A DNA stretch of 64,000 nt, taken from positions 2,542,001 through 2,606,000 of the forward strand of contig QEYB01000448.1 in the NCBI GenBank assembly GCA_017562135.1, in the 5' to 3' direction. Shown piece by piece: positions 1-14,670 of this stretch; the stretch's first letter is position 1, and each line of letters begins with the position of its first letter. Both the position numbers and the translations under genes were made by a program. This DNA is from Dipylidium caninum (lineage: Eukaryota; Platyhelminthes; Cestoda; Cyclophyllidea; Dipylidiidae). Under the pieces are notes generated by a model that was given only the letters and a program-made list of their open reading frames with translations, did not search any database and was not told where the DNA came from.

Positions 1-2581
1 ACAAATGCTCTAGGTCCACTTCGGTCCAAGTAATTAACATTCGCTTCTAACACATAACATCGTTTGATCATGCAAGGGGACATTTGAATAGCATCTAAGG
101 GGACTACTTTAGCCAAATCTTAGCGAGAATCGTACTAATCCTAGCCCATATCAGTTTGTTCGTAATGCAAGTAGTTGCGAACACAGTGATCAAGAGATTT
201 TCTCCACTCTTGAGGCTTTGTGACATGAATCCCAAAAAGCTAACATTCTACGTTTTACCGGCCGTTTTCTGGCATGTTGAGCACATACAAGTCGTTCGCA
301 GGCGCATAGAAAATGAGAGGAAACACCTTTAACCACTAAATCCACACGCGGCTTCTAGCCCCCGATTCTCACCCGTATTCAAGACATGCTTCGCTCTAGT
401 CGCCTTCCTTCACACCCTCCTCGCAGGTTTATAATCAGCGAATTTCCACCTGTCAAGTAGGATCGATTGACCTGCGGTTAGCGGACAACTTGGTAAATTC
501 TAAATAAGTAAGTCAAATCACAAAGTACCACCTTCTTCTACACACCAACGCTGATCATCTACCAAGGCGAAGGCGCAGCGCGTACCCACCCAGTTCAAAC
601 CCACTTTATGGAGTAATTCCTAACCAGCCGCCGCGCACACAAATACGTGAAAGGACAGGCGCACGAACTAGTCCGGGGACTGCCGAGAACCCTAGAACCT
701 GAAAGTAATCCTACCACAGTCTTAAGAAACGTACAAAATCGAAGTGACTGCAGTCGCACATAAGCCCTTCCAAACTACCTTTAATGTATACCGAGCGCAC
801 CCACAAAGAAAAACACTCAAACACGCCGGTCCGAGGTGCGATGCCGGCCCCAAACTCGCCGGATCAGGGGCTTGAAAAAGGTTTCTCAGCCTTTTACAAA
901 TGTGTCATTGGCTGAAACGGAGCGGCCACTCGTAATCGAGTGTCATAGCAACCACCAATGGCCTGTACCGGCAGCAGCAAGTTGTGCACTTATTGGTTCA
1001 CATCAGCTGATTGTTGAGTGGTGCGCGCTGCCTAGACCAGAAGGCTGGCGGCGCCTCTGACGTGCGCGCGCCCCCTTCCTCCGCGTCGTGTTGCGCACTG
1101 GCGCTTGCTCTCGCTGATTCCTCTTCGGGTGGTATGGGCTTGGAGACTGCGGTTGGAGGTCCCCTTTACTAAATCTTGTTTCTAAAGCGAAGGTAGGCAG
1201 CTCTGTGGCTTCAACAAGGCTTACAACATCCTTTTGGAGATGATATTGGCAGTTCCTCCATGTCCCTGAGACCCTAGAGTTGTCCGGAATCGGCGCATCC
1301 ACGTTTTCACGTGGCAACTCTAATGTCCCGGGTTATGAGGGCGTGCTGATCGCCAATTAGTGCATTGATCTCGTGCTTATGCCTATATCCTTGTTTTTTG
1401 AGTACCAGTACTGCCGCCGCCGCAGCTGCGTTTCTCGGAGTGGGGCGCTTCTGCGGGATTTAACGAAGCTGGGATCCTGGCAGGTCGCCTCTCCGAAATG
1501 ACAAAATGTTTGCTTCAACTGCGCTTTTGCCGGCATCCAGGCTGTTATCTCTCACAGTCGGCTTTTTTACTGTATTTAGGACTTGCCCCAGGCGGTGGCA
1601 TGAGTGTTGTCAGGGCAGACGTGTCATAGTCCCTCAGGTAGGCTCGGACCGCAATCCGTTTTCTTATCTGGCTTCAAACGGTCTCTTGTTGGTGATGCTC
1701 TCTGAGTACAACTTGCTCTAAAGGCGGAGCTCAATATTCATGACTCCACAGCCGGAAATCGGAGTGCCAGAGCGGACTTGCATCGCTTAATATCGCCTGA
1801 GGATCGACAAATTAGGCTGGAGTAAAGTGCTCTTTCTCTTCATGGGGTAAGCAAAACGTGTTACTGGTGCCGTTCTGGTCTATCGCCGCCCCAACCTGTC
1901 TCCTGTCCGTGTATCTGCCTCTGCCGAGTAAGTCGCAACACTGCATTTAGTTAGGTTGTCTACCTACTTCGGCTCATGGTGAACCTCGGTTGGTGGAGTT
2001 TATCCTTCATTTTTATGGCGTGCAGTAATAGGGTTATCTTTTCGGCCAGGAGAATGGTGTAAGACTTTCAACGGGATGCAGGAATGAACCAGTGGGAGAG
2101 GCGGTCGGCCCTCGTATCAGAGTGTACCAGGTATGTTATCCCCTTTTATAAAGCCCGTTTATTGTTAATAAAAACATCCTGGCAAGGAAGTCGACCTTTT
2201 TCCCTTCTGGGGGCCTCCATTTTCACAGAGCCTGACTTTTAATTGTTCTGTCTGCAGCTGAATAAAGTGGGTTTTGATGCCTACGTGCACATTACCTTTT
2301 TACTACTTTCCTCCCAATCTTCTACCCAAGTTTAGAAGTGGATCACTGTTTAAATGGCAGTCTTACCATCAACCATCACGTCATAGCATGAGCGCTCGTT
2401 CGTTTACCGATCTCATGATTCTTTCACGTCCCTCTCGTTCTCTCTCCCACTCCCTCCCCGGGTTTGCGTCATTGGACCCGTGTAACGTCTAAATGTGCCA
2501 AGGAGCTGCGCACCTGAGCGCAGCCTGCTCGAAACCGGTATGCCCTTTTTCTCCGCTGCTCTCTTCTTGGCCGTCCATTCG

Positions 2582-2608
2582 CGCGCGTGTGTGTGTGTGC
2601 GTGTGTGC
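2582..2608. repeat. Short (TG)n-like microsatellite
   Basis: An imperfect GT/GC dinucleotide run lies in noncoding DNA. It is a simple sequence repeat with no function visible. Confidence 0.7.
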
Positions 2609-3480
2609 CCGGATCCGGGCGAACAGATTGTCACTGATGTTTTCTAGGGTTTTTGTCTTCACGAGGCCCTAATGTTCCCAGTAATTTAGTAGCTGCTTTT
2701 TTCGCAGACTGATTTATGGAATGGAATAAGTTGCCAATTTTGTGTAGCTCGAAGGTTCACAACAATAATCTGGGTTAAATACGCGGGCGGTGATAAGGGG
2801 TGCTCGGGGACGCTCCGCAAGACAGCTAATCCGTTCCACACTGGGGCCTGCCAATTCCGGAGCTGGAAGGGGGCGGCGAGTGTCGTGGGGACACTTCATC
2901 TGCCAAATTACCTGTTGTTTTGTTAATTTTCAACCCGACTCTCGTTGACGTTTGGAGGCCGTACTCAAGGTCAGGTCTTCGGAGGGGAGTTTAAAGACCA
3001 CAAAGCAGATAATGAAGGTCATTCATTTATTCCTCCCACTTGCTGCCACTTGGTCAGGGCGCATTTTGGCGTTGCTGTGGCGGTCTGTCTGCCGCGGACC
3101 GGGGCTCGTGTCAGTTTGGCGTTTTTCCCCGCTGCATGTGGACGGAAGCATGAGCGTGACGCCGCCCAAGTGAGTGCAAAAAACGGGAGGTTGGATTGCC
3201 TCGAAGGGTGGCGATTGTGCGGCTGCTTGTTGGTTCCACCCCGTCGTTGCCACCGCTTCATTTGACGGCTCAGCAGTGCTGGGCGACTTTTGCTTGGCAT
3301 AGAATGCTTGGCCAGGTTTGCGTTCATTCGCTAACGTGCTCATTGGAGGAGGGCAGGGACATTTTTGCCTACTTCCTACTTGTTAATGGCATTCCGGAAG
3401 TCCTCCCTGCTTCCACTGGCCTCCGGGGTGATTAAGTGAGTGTGATATGTCACCTCCTTGCCCTACTTGCCGGCCAGATC

Positions 3481-3509
3481 TCCTCCGCCTCCGCCTCCGC
3501 CTCCGCCTC
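3481..3509. repeat. (CCTCCG)n hexanucleotide repeat
   Basis: Four to five near-perfect CCTCCG units. Read through, they give artificial Pro/Arg or Ser/Ala runs in overlapping frames, which is why open frames here are not taken as genes. Confidence 0.8.
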
Positions 3510-3595
3510 ACCCGCCCTCGCCTACTCCGCCTCCTCGTTTGCAAACCCACTTGCCCCGTGGTTGTTCACGCAGCAGCAGCAGCATCAGCCGCGAT

Positions 3596-3624
3596 GGGGG
3601 CGGAGGTGGGGGCGGGAGCAGGGG
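3596..3624 (+). other. G-quadruplex-capable G-run cluster
   Basis: Four G tracts of 3-5 bases separated by short spacers (GGGGG, GGGGG, GGG, GGGG) fit the general pattern for an intramolecular G-quadruplex on the plus strand. Folding is inferred from the pattern only. Confidence 0.5.
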
Positions 3625-6600
3625 TGGTGCTCATCTATGACTCACTCGTGGTTTCGATTACCTCTGCCGCGGCAACTTATACATGAAACGTTGCAGTGTT
3701 TTGTCGTTTACTTGCAGTCTTTTGGGTTGGCGGATGTTCTTTCACAATCGGTGGGCCGCATTTCTCTGCCCGCCGATGGTGTTTGTGGTGTCAGTTGAGT
3801 TGAGGCTCCTCCCCCCCCCTTGGAGCGGGTGCCTCCCCTCCCGCCTGCAATCTTATTGGCCTGCCAACGCTACCACTCGACCGCCGCCCATGATTGACAC
3901 ACCTCCGGCTTGCCTGCGCTCCAACTCACCTCCGTGTCATTCACTCTGGCCGGGTGGCGGGCCAATTTGTGGACCTCTGACAGGCTTACACTTGCCGCCT
4001 TGTGATCTGAAGCGGAGCTAGGACGTCTTCTGAACTGGTTTGGCCACTTTCTCCACTTCACTGCTCCCCGCGCTCCACTGACCCACTCTGATTTACCCTC
4101 AGTTGCCGTTTCACCTTGCGAACTCTCCTTGGGCTGTTTCTCCGGTAAATTTGACTACCCGTTCGAATCGACTTGTCTCCCCTGCCGTTCTCACATCGCC
4201 GGACTCCGGGAGGCTTCCAACCCGGTTGGTGTAATCGTGGCGGTGTGCCGGTACGTCTACTGGCCCCGCACTTTCAGGGAATTCGGCCTCTTCCCGGCTG
4301 ACTTGGCAGGCGGATCGAGCCGTTAGCGTCCGGTTCAACGTGTGGAATTTACGCATGTGAAGGAGATGCACGCACGCTTCCACCAGTTCCCGTTTATCAA
4401 TGGAAAATTAATAGTCGCAGCAGTTTTGTTTACACGCGCGTAAACATCTCTATGGCGTATGATTCGGACGAGTGGCACGGCGCTACACTTTCTCCCATTG
4501 TCTCGACTCTGCGTCTACTGCCGCCACGCATCTTTTAACTATGCAGTACTTGCTGGCATTGCGTTTTCCCTTTGCGAAAAACAGTAATTCAGTCCGTGGA
4601 GAACGTCTTCTACTGATCTGGCGAATAGTTGACGTGTTGACGAGTGTTGCCTACCACGTCGGGGGCGCAGACCCTGACCACCGGGCCGGCAGGCCACACA
4701 ATGTCCTCCTGAGGCGGGAGAAGAGGACTGGGAGAGGGACGACGCGGGGAAGCACAGTTGAAAGGAGGCAAGAACGGTCTCCCCTTCGTGTTTCCACTAG
4801 GGTGCTATCACAGCGTCCGCGGCGTGTTCTCGCAGACCGCCTTCGGCCGGCTGGACGGCGGATGCTCCCACCGCTCGGGTGGAACAGCCCTCAAACTACT
4901 GCTGGACTGGCAAAGAGACGCAGAACAGTCAAAACGCAGTTATTCGCGGCCAGGGTTAAGTGCACCACGCGACGACCAGTGCGTCTGTTTGCACAAAATA
5001 CTCATTCCTCCGGCGGCTGTTTTCCTCGCAAACGACTGTCTTCTCGTCGAGGCGGCCCCCAATCGTCACGCATGCAATCGGATCGTGTTTTCGAAGTCAC
5101 AAGCGCCAGTCAATTGGGTGTGCGGGCGATTTGATGTTGTGTTTTTTGCTAAGTTCTCAGTGCCGGATAAAATTTTATCAGTGGAACTGCTGCTCCCCGC
5201 GCCGCCGCCGCCGCCCTGAGCTGCCTCGCCTGGCAAACAGGACGGAAACAGGAGGGAAACAGGACTGGCGAAGGCGGGTCGAGGCATGGAAGGCACTTGC
5301 TCGCCTGCAGAGGGCTTCACTCGGAGAAATGACACTTTCAAGTTTCATTAACGTAGCATCGCAAATGGATAAGAGTCGATTCAGGAAACGGGAGCACTTT
5401 CGCCGTTATGGCGACGATGATGCCTTTCTGCAAAAATGTGGGAAAACGGGCGTAAGCGGCAGAGAATGGTGGTTGGAGGGCTGGCAACTTGGCGCCGTGA
5501 GGGGGCGGGGGGGTTTCCATTGTTTACTTTAACGAATTCAGGCTGCGAAACTTCGCTCCGTAGGCGGTGGCCTCGCAGCGAACGGCCGCCCGTGCGCCGA
5601 GCTGAAATGGCCACTTCGGAGGGCGTCTGCTGGTGGGGCGGCGCGGGGATGGCCGCCAGCGCCGTGGAAGGTGCGGATAGGACGGCCCTCGGCCGACCGT
5701 GTGGCCGTTCCATCGGTCGGTCGGTCGGTTGTTTGCCCGGCTGACTGGAAGTGTGTTGAGTCACATGGCATGGCGCGGCGTCACAGCTCGTTTTTATGGT
5801 CGCGTTAAAAAATGCCCCACATTCAGGCAGGCAGGCATGCGAACGAGCGACCACGAGCTCGCCTGCTTCTCCCTTCATTCGGGCATGTTCCACGCACGAG
5901 GCGAGGCGAAGGAGGCGCGTTGCGTCTCAGCGTTGAAATCGGGTCCTCCGGCCGCCCGTCGTCCCCCCGGTGGCCCGCAGTCCAGTCAGCACACGTTTGT
6001 CGCAAAGCGGGTGACCGGAGCCTTCTTTATCTCTTTGTTCGTCCCGGGCGCATGTTCTCGAGCGCCGCCCCGCGAAATGAGTCGCTTTGGCCCGGGCGAC
6101 ACCGCTGACACCGTCCCTGCTGCGTTCATTCACGCGGCTGCTACATCTTTGTTTCCGTGTTTGCGGCGAAAAACTGCATTTTCATAGCAATTGTTTACTA
6201 TTCAGTCTGTAAGTATTCTTGTACGTGCATTACTTCCATTGCATTTTACTATTTGTGAGCGTTAACTAAGAAGATAGTCGTTAGTTTTGCAGAATCCAGC
6301 AGACGAACCCACCTTTGCTCAACGGGGCACAGGTTCGGCGAGCAAACTCACTGCAGTCGCCCTGCACTCGCCCAATTCTCCTTCTCCCGTACATACAACC
6401 GGTTGCTACTGACAAGTGCACAAAAGTAGTATCTGCCCGAGCTCGGGTCTGGCAGTTGTTACGACCAAGGCGCCCGCTTGATTTGCATTATTCCTCGAGG
6501 GGAAGAAACTCCGAACTAACGAAATAAATTCCTTCTGGTGGCGACTTCACCTGGAAACGTCTTCCGATCGGCCGCCGCCTCCACCGGCCACGGAGTTGGG

Positions 6601-9600
6601 GGCGCTCCGGAGGGGCGGGGGGAGGCATAAAGTCCACGGTAGCATATTTTGTCTAAATGTGTGGATTTCAAAAGTCACTCGGAGTCGGAGTCTCAGGAAC
6701 TCACTGACACCCGCGCACATAAAAAAAATGCGGAGGCCAAAAAGACACTCATTTGAGGCAGTTGGAGGAAATGATGGAAAGTGCAGTAAAACTACTATTT
6801 CCTGGGGGAAATGTGCGAGGATCATTTGCGCGCAGGAGTTGCCGCTCCATGATGCTCTTCCAGCCCGGCAGTCGGGCGCGAAGGCAGCCGAGGCGCGCGG
6901 ACCTCAGAGCTTCCGTGGAACGCACGAGTCCGCGCGGCATTGGCGGGAAGGTGCCCGTCACCTCGGCGACTTGCGGCCGCAACCGTGCCGCACACGCGCG
7001 ACAACGGAACACCAGACAGGGCGGGTGCCGCGTTGCCTCTCTGCGCAACTGCCCGCCCCCCCCCCCCTCGCTCGCTCCGCTTCCGCCCGCCAGCCCCGCC
7101 GCCCGCCCGTCGACCGACCGAGTGCGGCAGCGAAACACTGCGTGTGTTTACTCCTTCGCGCAGTGGACCAGGCGGAAGAAGGCGGGCCGCTGGCTCGGAC
7201 TGACTGCCTGTCCCACGCCCTTCACACAATCAACTTATGGACGGATGATGAGGAATTGTCCGCGTGACAAGCCCCGTCCCCTCAACCGAGCCACTCCAGC
7301 GGGTGAAATCCGCCTTTTGCGCCGCACGTGGAGAACCAATCAGGTCGAAGAACGCGGCCGTCAGGGAGATGCCTCAACCGACTTCGCCCCGCCCCGCCCC
7401 GCCACCCCACCACCCACCCCGCGTGCACCGATTGTCCGCAGCTGCAAACAGATCCGTCCTATTAGTGCGTTGTGCTCTAAGGATTTATGGGTTTGAGGCC
7501 TTTGAGGAGGTGGAGGCAGACGTGGGCGTTTGTTGCGCCCACTCGCGCAGGCGTGTCCAACGCCGGTGCTGCCCACGGCCGGCGCAAATCCCCGCCTCTT
7601 CGTCTCACGCCGAGTTCTTTCACAGGCGCAGCCGCAGTGAAGAATAAATTACCCGCGGAGCTGCGGTGTTTACTTAGCCCGCACCGAGCCGTTTCAGAGC
7701 CACACCGCGCCGGTGGAGGCAAAATCAAAGAACTCGGCAAATACACAGCCTCGGCCTCGGAGACATTACGTGGGTGAAGTGGTGCACATGTTTTTTACTG
7801 CCTTGCGATTTAGCGACTAAAATTAGCTTTTTTAAGTGGTGTTTTTGTTAAAAATCCCACCCTCACTCGCGCCGATCCACAACGAGTTGTGCCGCCTGCC
7901 TTCTTCGTCGACACCGAGCCCGAAGGTTCTCGGGGGAGCTTGACGAGGTCCAAGCACGGCAAGGGCGCTGCTAAGAGGGGAGAAGGGGGGATTCCAGCAA
8001 AATTGTGGCTCTCGAATACTAAGGAGTAAATTCATCAGGCTTTTAATTAACTGTAAACTAAACTACACGCTATGCGGAATAACCTGGAAAGAAAGTGTGC
8101 TTATGGCGGCGCAGCGCCAGTATTTTGGCCGATCGGAGGGTGGGTGCCCATGGGCGTGCACGGCGACGCCCAACGAACGAACTTCCCCTGGCCCATTCGG
8201 ACGACCGTGACATGCATCTTTGGGCTGTCCGCAGGCGCCTTCTGTGGGAGAGGAAGAGGGGCCGTCAACCTCAATCAACTCGCATTCTCGGGAGTATTTT
8301 AGAACGTAAACTAAGTGCACTTCGCGGAAGCTGGTGGTCGGCGAGGGAAATCGAGTGAGTCGACGGGCGATGGGAGTAGAGAGAGTAGAATAGCGCCGAC
8401 ACGGTTGCGAGCCACGGGAAGGTGTTAGACTAAACCTTGCGCCCAAATAAGACAAAGTATGGAGGAAGCGTTTGGCGTTTCATTCCGTTTTATTTCCCCC
8501 CGCCTCCCCGCCGACCAGAGCATTCAGGCTGGTAGGGGCGATGGCAATTCCGGACTCGCGCCTCAACGATGCGAGACGGAATGCCAAAGGCCCACCCAGC
8601 GGGCTGCACTGTTGCAGGCTTGACTATGTGGCGTAAAAAGTTCAACGAACAACCTTGGTTGAAGGTCAGTATCCTGATTGGTCGGAGCGGACCAACAGTC
8701 GAGGCGCCTAACCAACCCAGCCAATAGGCGGTCGACCTTGAGAGCGCTCGGTGAATGCGCAAATGCCTACGGGCGGGAAGTGCTTTGTGCGCGGCGAACT
8801 GGCAAAACGGACCCAGAAAACACTGAGTAACCGCGACCTCGTGTTTTTGGTGTGATGTGGAGTATATGGCGGGTTGAAAAAACACAGCTTTGTCACTATA
8901 GTTTGAGGGACTGTCTCAAGAGAGGCATTTACAATCCTGTGCCCAGCAACGTCTAGGCTGGAAATCAGACGCGTGCGCGAGTGTGAATCTTTTTTCTTTT
9001 CCGCTGAATCTGACTCCGGAATCGCAATTGTGTCGGGGTGTTTTGATCCTGGGGGGTGCCTCATTCAGAGGATGGCAGGTTTGTCACAGCGGTCTGGCGA
9101 AAGGTCTGCCGCGGCGCCTGGGGAAAAGCTGTTCGGTCGGAATAACACGTTCTCCGTGAGTGGCAGCTCCTCTGGCCGCGCGCGCACCGGCGAGGGGAGC
9201 GCCCAAGGCCCCCACCTCGGTGCTCGGCCGTTCTCTCACGCAGGAGCGCCTGATTTATGGCCTGTGAGTCACGAAAATTTGAGGCAAATTTATGCCGTCC
9301 ATTATCGCAGATCGTGTGCACATTCACTCGGCGTGAATGTCCGATGCTATCGCAGCGTCTCGTCGCTCCTCGTCCGCACCCATCGGGGAGGACCTGCCGG
9401 TTGTTGACGGAGGAATTTTGCGGTCGACTGCTGGAGCCTCCGCCCTCGGCCTCCGGGGCGATGGGTGCCACTCCTCTTGGCGGTTGTTTGGCCTGTTTAA
9501 GACTCTCCTCACGGCTGGAGCAGGCGTTCGCAGCGCAAATTGGAGCCACCAATTGAAGGGAGCAAAATCCCCTCCTTCGTCAGGCAAGGCGGACAAAGGG

Positions 9601-10387
9601 TGGCCAATTAGACTTGGGAACGCCTACGACCTGATGTGCAGAACGTTGTCGGCGGCCGTGACTCGTGTCTTCGAGGACGTCGTCTTTCCCCTCGTGAGGA
9701 TCCACTTCCTTCGTGAAACGCCTGGGTCTTGGGCCACCGGATTAGACGCAGTTCTAGAGTTTGTGCCCCTTCCACTGGATTTTGCCTAACGTGGCCTATT
9801 TGAATTAAGAATGCCCCCCTCCCCCCCTCTGAAAAAGCATGTGTCATGTATTTTAAGAGTTCGAGCGAGCCGCGACGGTGTATCTCATTTAACTGGCGCT
9901 GAGTCCTCCGCCACTCCGAGTTCGCCCCATTCACACCCACTCGATTATGGCCCCAACTGGAGCCATTACGAAACGCCACATTCAAGTTTAAAAGAAGACA
10001 TAAATGACTGTTCGACGAAGATAAAAAAACCCGACTCAACGCCGCCACATCAAATAGCGTCTGGCCGAGATGAAAGGATCTGCTCCATGCGTGCTCTAAG
10101 GCCATATAACGGGTGATGCCTTATGATTCGTGCTGTGTGGAATCTCTAAACCACTGTGGAGATTCCAGGCACAAATCTAGCCTCTATTCATGTTAAGGCC
10201 AAAGACGGGAAGGTGTCGTTTTCTCAAGGAGAGAAGTGTTTTCGATTGTATCGCAAACTACGCGTCGTCGCTACAACCTGATGACAAAGCCTGGCTACGC
10301 GTAGGAAATTTGATTTCAAAGGCGACATCATTCATCATGTCTAGACATCCGAGCTGCCGTCCTAGTAATGTCTGTCTGCCTGGTTAG

Positions 10388-10434
10388 TGGGAAGGGGGGT
10401 GGTGGGGACGGTGGGGGCGGGAGGAAGGCAGGGG
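10388..10434 (+). other. G-quadruplex-capable G-run cluster
   Basis: More than six G tracts of three or more bases lie within about 47 bp, with loops of one to seven bases. This is one of the densest G-run clusters in the window. It is in noncoding DNA, and structure formation is inferred. Confidence 0.5.
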
Positions 10435-11670
10435 AAAGTTGTACCTAGCACTCTCACCGACGAAGATTGGATTTTGCAGCGCTTTCGCTCGCCTACACGA
10501 GCACGAAAACCTCCCGAGGTGTTGCTCAAAAACGGCCACCCAACGGCGAGTCCCCCTCGCGGGTGGACAGCGTGCACTTTTCATTGGTCCTCCGCAGTTG
10601 ACTCAACCGCTCGGCCCCTCAGGGCGGCGCGCACGCGGCAGGCGAAAGCAGGTCGATAAATTGAGCGCGCCTCATCGATTCGCCAGTGCGTGCGTCGCTT
10701 GCTGCAGACTGCGGCTCGGGGCCGGCGTGGGAGGCGAGTGGTGAGAGGTCTCCTTCGAGGCGGTGTGGATTTTCCAGCGAAGGATTTTTGAAAAACGAGC
10801 TCTTGCGGTTCAACCTCTGTTTATGCTACTGGGAAAAGAGGCCGTCGTTAATGAAACGACGTTTGCTGGAGCTGAGTAAACAGTCCGCTGTGCTGTGCCG
10901 TGCAACGTTTTCTCGGCTACGCCAAATGGCACCTTCTCTTTTAGTGCAGGTATAAAAAAGTTGGCGCAAGTTCACAAGCGGTGCTGAATGAGGCCTAAAT
11001 ACTGTCTTCCCTAGCATGCAATTGCTGAGTTAAAATCTTTTGTGCAATTCTAATGCACCTACAACTCAGAGCTCTGAATTGACGATTGGCACCCTCGAAG
11101 AGGCATCTGGACCCTTTCGATGAGTACAATTTAGTGAAGTCTCGCCTTACCGCGGTTGTCAGTAAAAATTCCAGGAAAATAGCAGTGTTCCTCGGCTCTT
11201 CCCCCCCACCCCCAGGAGCCCCTCTCGACCCGATGGATCGCATGCAAATATGGGAGGTCGCCCTTCGCGGACTGGCTTGACTGGCTCGAAGAACAAGCTC
11301 GTTTACCTTGGTAAATTCCAAACTGTGATGCGAGAGGACGCCCATGCCGGATCGCAGGTTCAAACAGTTTACAACTCGGGGCGTGGCGCGGTTCCCACCA
11401 GAAGGCTTTGCGAAAACCATTTTGCATTCCGTGGGGAACTGCCGGTGGGGGAAGTGTGCAGGTGGCACAGTGGTGACCGGACTGGCCTTATTGCAGCAGA
11501 CGAGGCCGCGGCGCGCAGAGCTCCTCCGCCCTCGGCGGTGCGACTCCCCCTCGTCCACTCCGCCGTGCTCGGAAGTGCGGTGGTGAGCGAACCGCTCGGC
11601 CACTCCCTGCTGTCCTCAAAAAGGAGCTCGCCGAAGATACGGAAAAGCTTGTCCTCCCGTTGAAGTCCGC

Positions 11671-11708
11671 TTCCCTCCCTCCCTCCCTCCCCCTCCCCCC
11701 CCCCCCCC
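11671..11708. repeat. (TCCC)n followed by a long C run
   Basis: Tandem TCCC units run into about 14 consecutive C residues. It is a low-complexity pyrimidine tract in noncoding DNA. Homopolymers of this kind are also where assembly length errors are likely. Confidence 0.8.
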
Positions 11709-14647
11709 AGTGCGTTAGCTGAACGCTACTTTTGCCAAGTTTAGCCTTGTTTTGGGTGATGGAGCGTGACGGAAGTGTTCCGTGGCGCCCCGAAGGCCGA
11801 GCAGCTTCGGCGAGGAAAGTGAAACACCCGGACGGACGAGATTGAGAAGGGCCAGCTCAAACTTCTGCTCCGAGGAAAGACTCGAGTTGTTTGGCCGAAA
11901 GGAGGAATTCTTAGACGCTATCAAAAACAGCAACAGAATTCCAGGCCTCCACAGTGAAAGGACGTGAGGAGTGTACAACACCCGCGAGCAAGAAGAAATT
12001 CATCGCCATCCCGGCAAGAACTCAGCCGCGAAATCTCGGCGTTGAGAGGGCGACCGGAGTTGGACTTTGATGGACAACAGCTGCCAAAAGGCAGCAAACC
12101 CTCATTGCTGCACAACGTCCACTCGGGCACGCAAGGTGGACGACTCGTCCGGTGTGGGGAGCTCAACAACAACAACAAAAAGCGTTTTTTTTTCCGGACC
12201 TCAGATCGCTATCACAGGAGGGCCGAGTGGGCTGCTCGGCGTTTGCTGTCTGCCGGCCGGTCACCGTTGGCGCTGCGGCGAGGGGTGGCCGCGTGACAGA
12301 CCCGAGTCTCCGTGCGCGGGCGCGGAGGGCGACGACGACCCCCGCCCCCGCCCCCGCGTGTCACGCACGCGCCGCGCTGCCCTCTGCCAGTCGACACGAA
12401 GGCGTCAGAAACCGAGGTAATCCCCCCTGAAGCTGGCACAGCGGGACAACCATATCACGCGCCGATGGCTCGGGTTGGTGCAGGCCAGTGGCCGTGGGTG
12501 TCGGAGCCCACCTCAGAAACCGCGCCGCCAGTCCGACGAGTCCAGTAAGGCGGCGCCGGCCTCCCCCGAAGGTGCACACTCGACATCGTCCTCCTTGCGG
12601 ACGGATGCCCCCACCCCCGCCCCCCTTGGCCACCGGGCGTCGAGAGCGCCCGATATGAAAGCCTCCCTTCTTACGAGGCGGTCCGGGGGGGAGGGGGAAG
12701 GCGGCCGCGGATCGCACCTTCGCGTGGGGCCCCGTGGCGACTGCGCGTCGCGGCCGCCCCACTCGGCACCGCCACATGGGTGCGGAAGCTGGCGCCCACC
12801 GAAAGGTCGTTTTTCAGCCGATCGTCACGCGCGCGGAGCGCCCGCGCTTTGTTAAGGCCCCACCGCAACACGCACCGCCGGGCTCCGATTATTTATTGCC
12901 TCCTCTGAGTCACCAAACGCCTAATTTATGCGCACGCAGCGTCAAGGTCATCCCCTCCGCCTCTCTGCCCCCGCCGCTCCACCGCCTCTCCCCCCCTCCG
13001 CGGCTGAGCGACACTGCGCGCCAATCGATGGGCGACTGCGCCTCGCGGCGCAGCCTGACACCCTCACTCATTGTGCCGCCTGACACCCCAACTGGGTGCG
13101 ATCCGCGCCCCTGCTAGAGGGTGGTGGGCGGCGCGGGTAGAGCGATAAGAGACGGGGAGAGGCGAACCAACTGCCTCAAAGTGGGCCCGTAGATGAAGGC
13201 TTTCAGTAGAACTCTGCTTCTGCCGGAAGAGTGGAGGAAAAGGAGGATGCGGAGGGGTGAGACTCGCCAACATGAGGCAGCGAGCACCTCGCAGTCCATC
13301 TGAGGCACAGTTCGCACGCAATTGCTGGCACACTCGAGCGAGAACTTTGGCGGCGGAGAGGCAGGCACACACGCACGCACAACAAAGCAACACGATGACG
13401 CAAGATAGTGCTTGGTTGGCGATATCAGGGCGGGCTAATGGCGGACAGAGACCGCGCCCCGTCCAACTTGGACGGGCGTGGCTCATACCGCGACATCACG
13501 CCGTCGTCCCTGGAGCGGCCTTCTTAAAGAGCTGCACTTTCCCGGTCTGGAGGCGCGTGTAAACACCGCGTTATATACTGTCCGCCGATCGATCCGATCG
13601 AGTGACGCCCTTTCGTGTCGCGCTGTCACAGGTGCGCCGAGGCGGATTCGCCCAGTGAGTCACGCTCCGCAGTCCCCGTCCGCCTCGTAGGACTGGCTAC
13701 CCGATTTGCTCACCGGACGGACCACGGGGGGGGAGCCGGTGGCGTGAAATCCGGATCACCTCATTCCTAACTGCCCTTAGCGCAACTTCGTCTACTCCAT
13801 CAACCTGGCCGGTTTGGCCGCCCCCCCACCTCCAGCAAATCTGCTCCTTCTTTTAGGACATTTGATCCTCCTCACCAGAGGGGTTGAAGCTCATTCGCGG
13901 AATTAATTAATCAGTGGAACTGGCGCGAACGTGAGCCAAGCGGGCGGGAAATTCGACTACAGTCGCCCCCATCGCGGAGTTAAGTGTCACCTTCGTCCCC
14001 ACTCGCCCCCCCCCTCCCCCCCCCACTGCCCCGCTTTTCACCTTCCTTCTTGTGAGCGAAACAAGTGTCCGGCAAACCCCTAACCGATTTCCTCACAAGT
14101 TCCCCCCCCCCGTCCAACAGGGCACGGAGAATTCACTCGAGTACCGCCCTCTTTTCAAGAGTGCTCACACACGAGAGGTAAATGCCTTTTACATACGAAT
14201 CGGAAATTCAGGTTGTTGCTTCCTGCTCAGTTTGGATTGTTAGTTTCGCCCCGCCTTCGCACGACTATCAGTTGTTCCCGTGTGAACCCCAGAACTCACT
14301 CACGGCTGTGAATGGGAATGCGGAGGAAATGGATACATTTGCAGCGCGGTGGAACAACTTTGGTGTTAAATTCCTCCCATCCGCCCGCCACTTCAACGAC
14401 GGAGCTGGCCTCGGGTGACTACAAAGTCTCCAATCGTGAGAACTTTAAAAGAGACTCCGAATTTTGCGCGAGGTGGAATCAGATTCGCAACGGTGGCGTG
14501 TTTGCGTCCTGAGGCAGAAAAAGAAGCAGTTAGGAAACGCTAAGAACAGAGGTTGGGCAAAATTACCTCCAGTGATGCATTTGCGTCTTTTCGTTGATTC
14601 CAACTAGCGCCTCTCACTCCGCCTCGAGCGGTGCACTTCCTCGGCCT

Positions 14648-14670
14648 GGGGGCGGGGGTCGGGGGCGGGG
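14648..14670 (+). other. G-quadruplex-capable G-run cluster
   Basis: Four G tracts of 4-5 bases with loops of one or two bases (pattern GGGGG-C-GGGGG-TC-GGGGG-C-GGGG), among the most regular quadruplex-type patterns in the window. No gene is recognised around it. Confidence 0.5.
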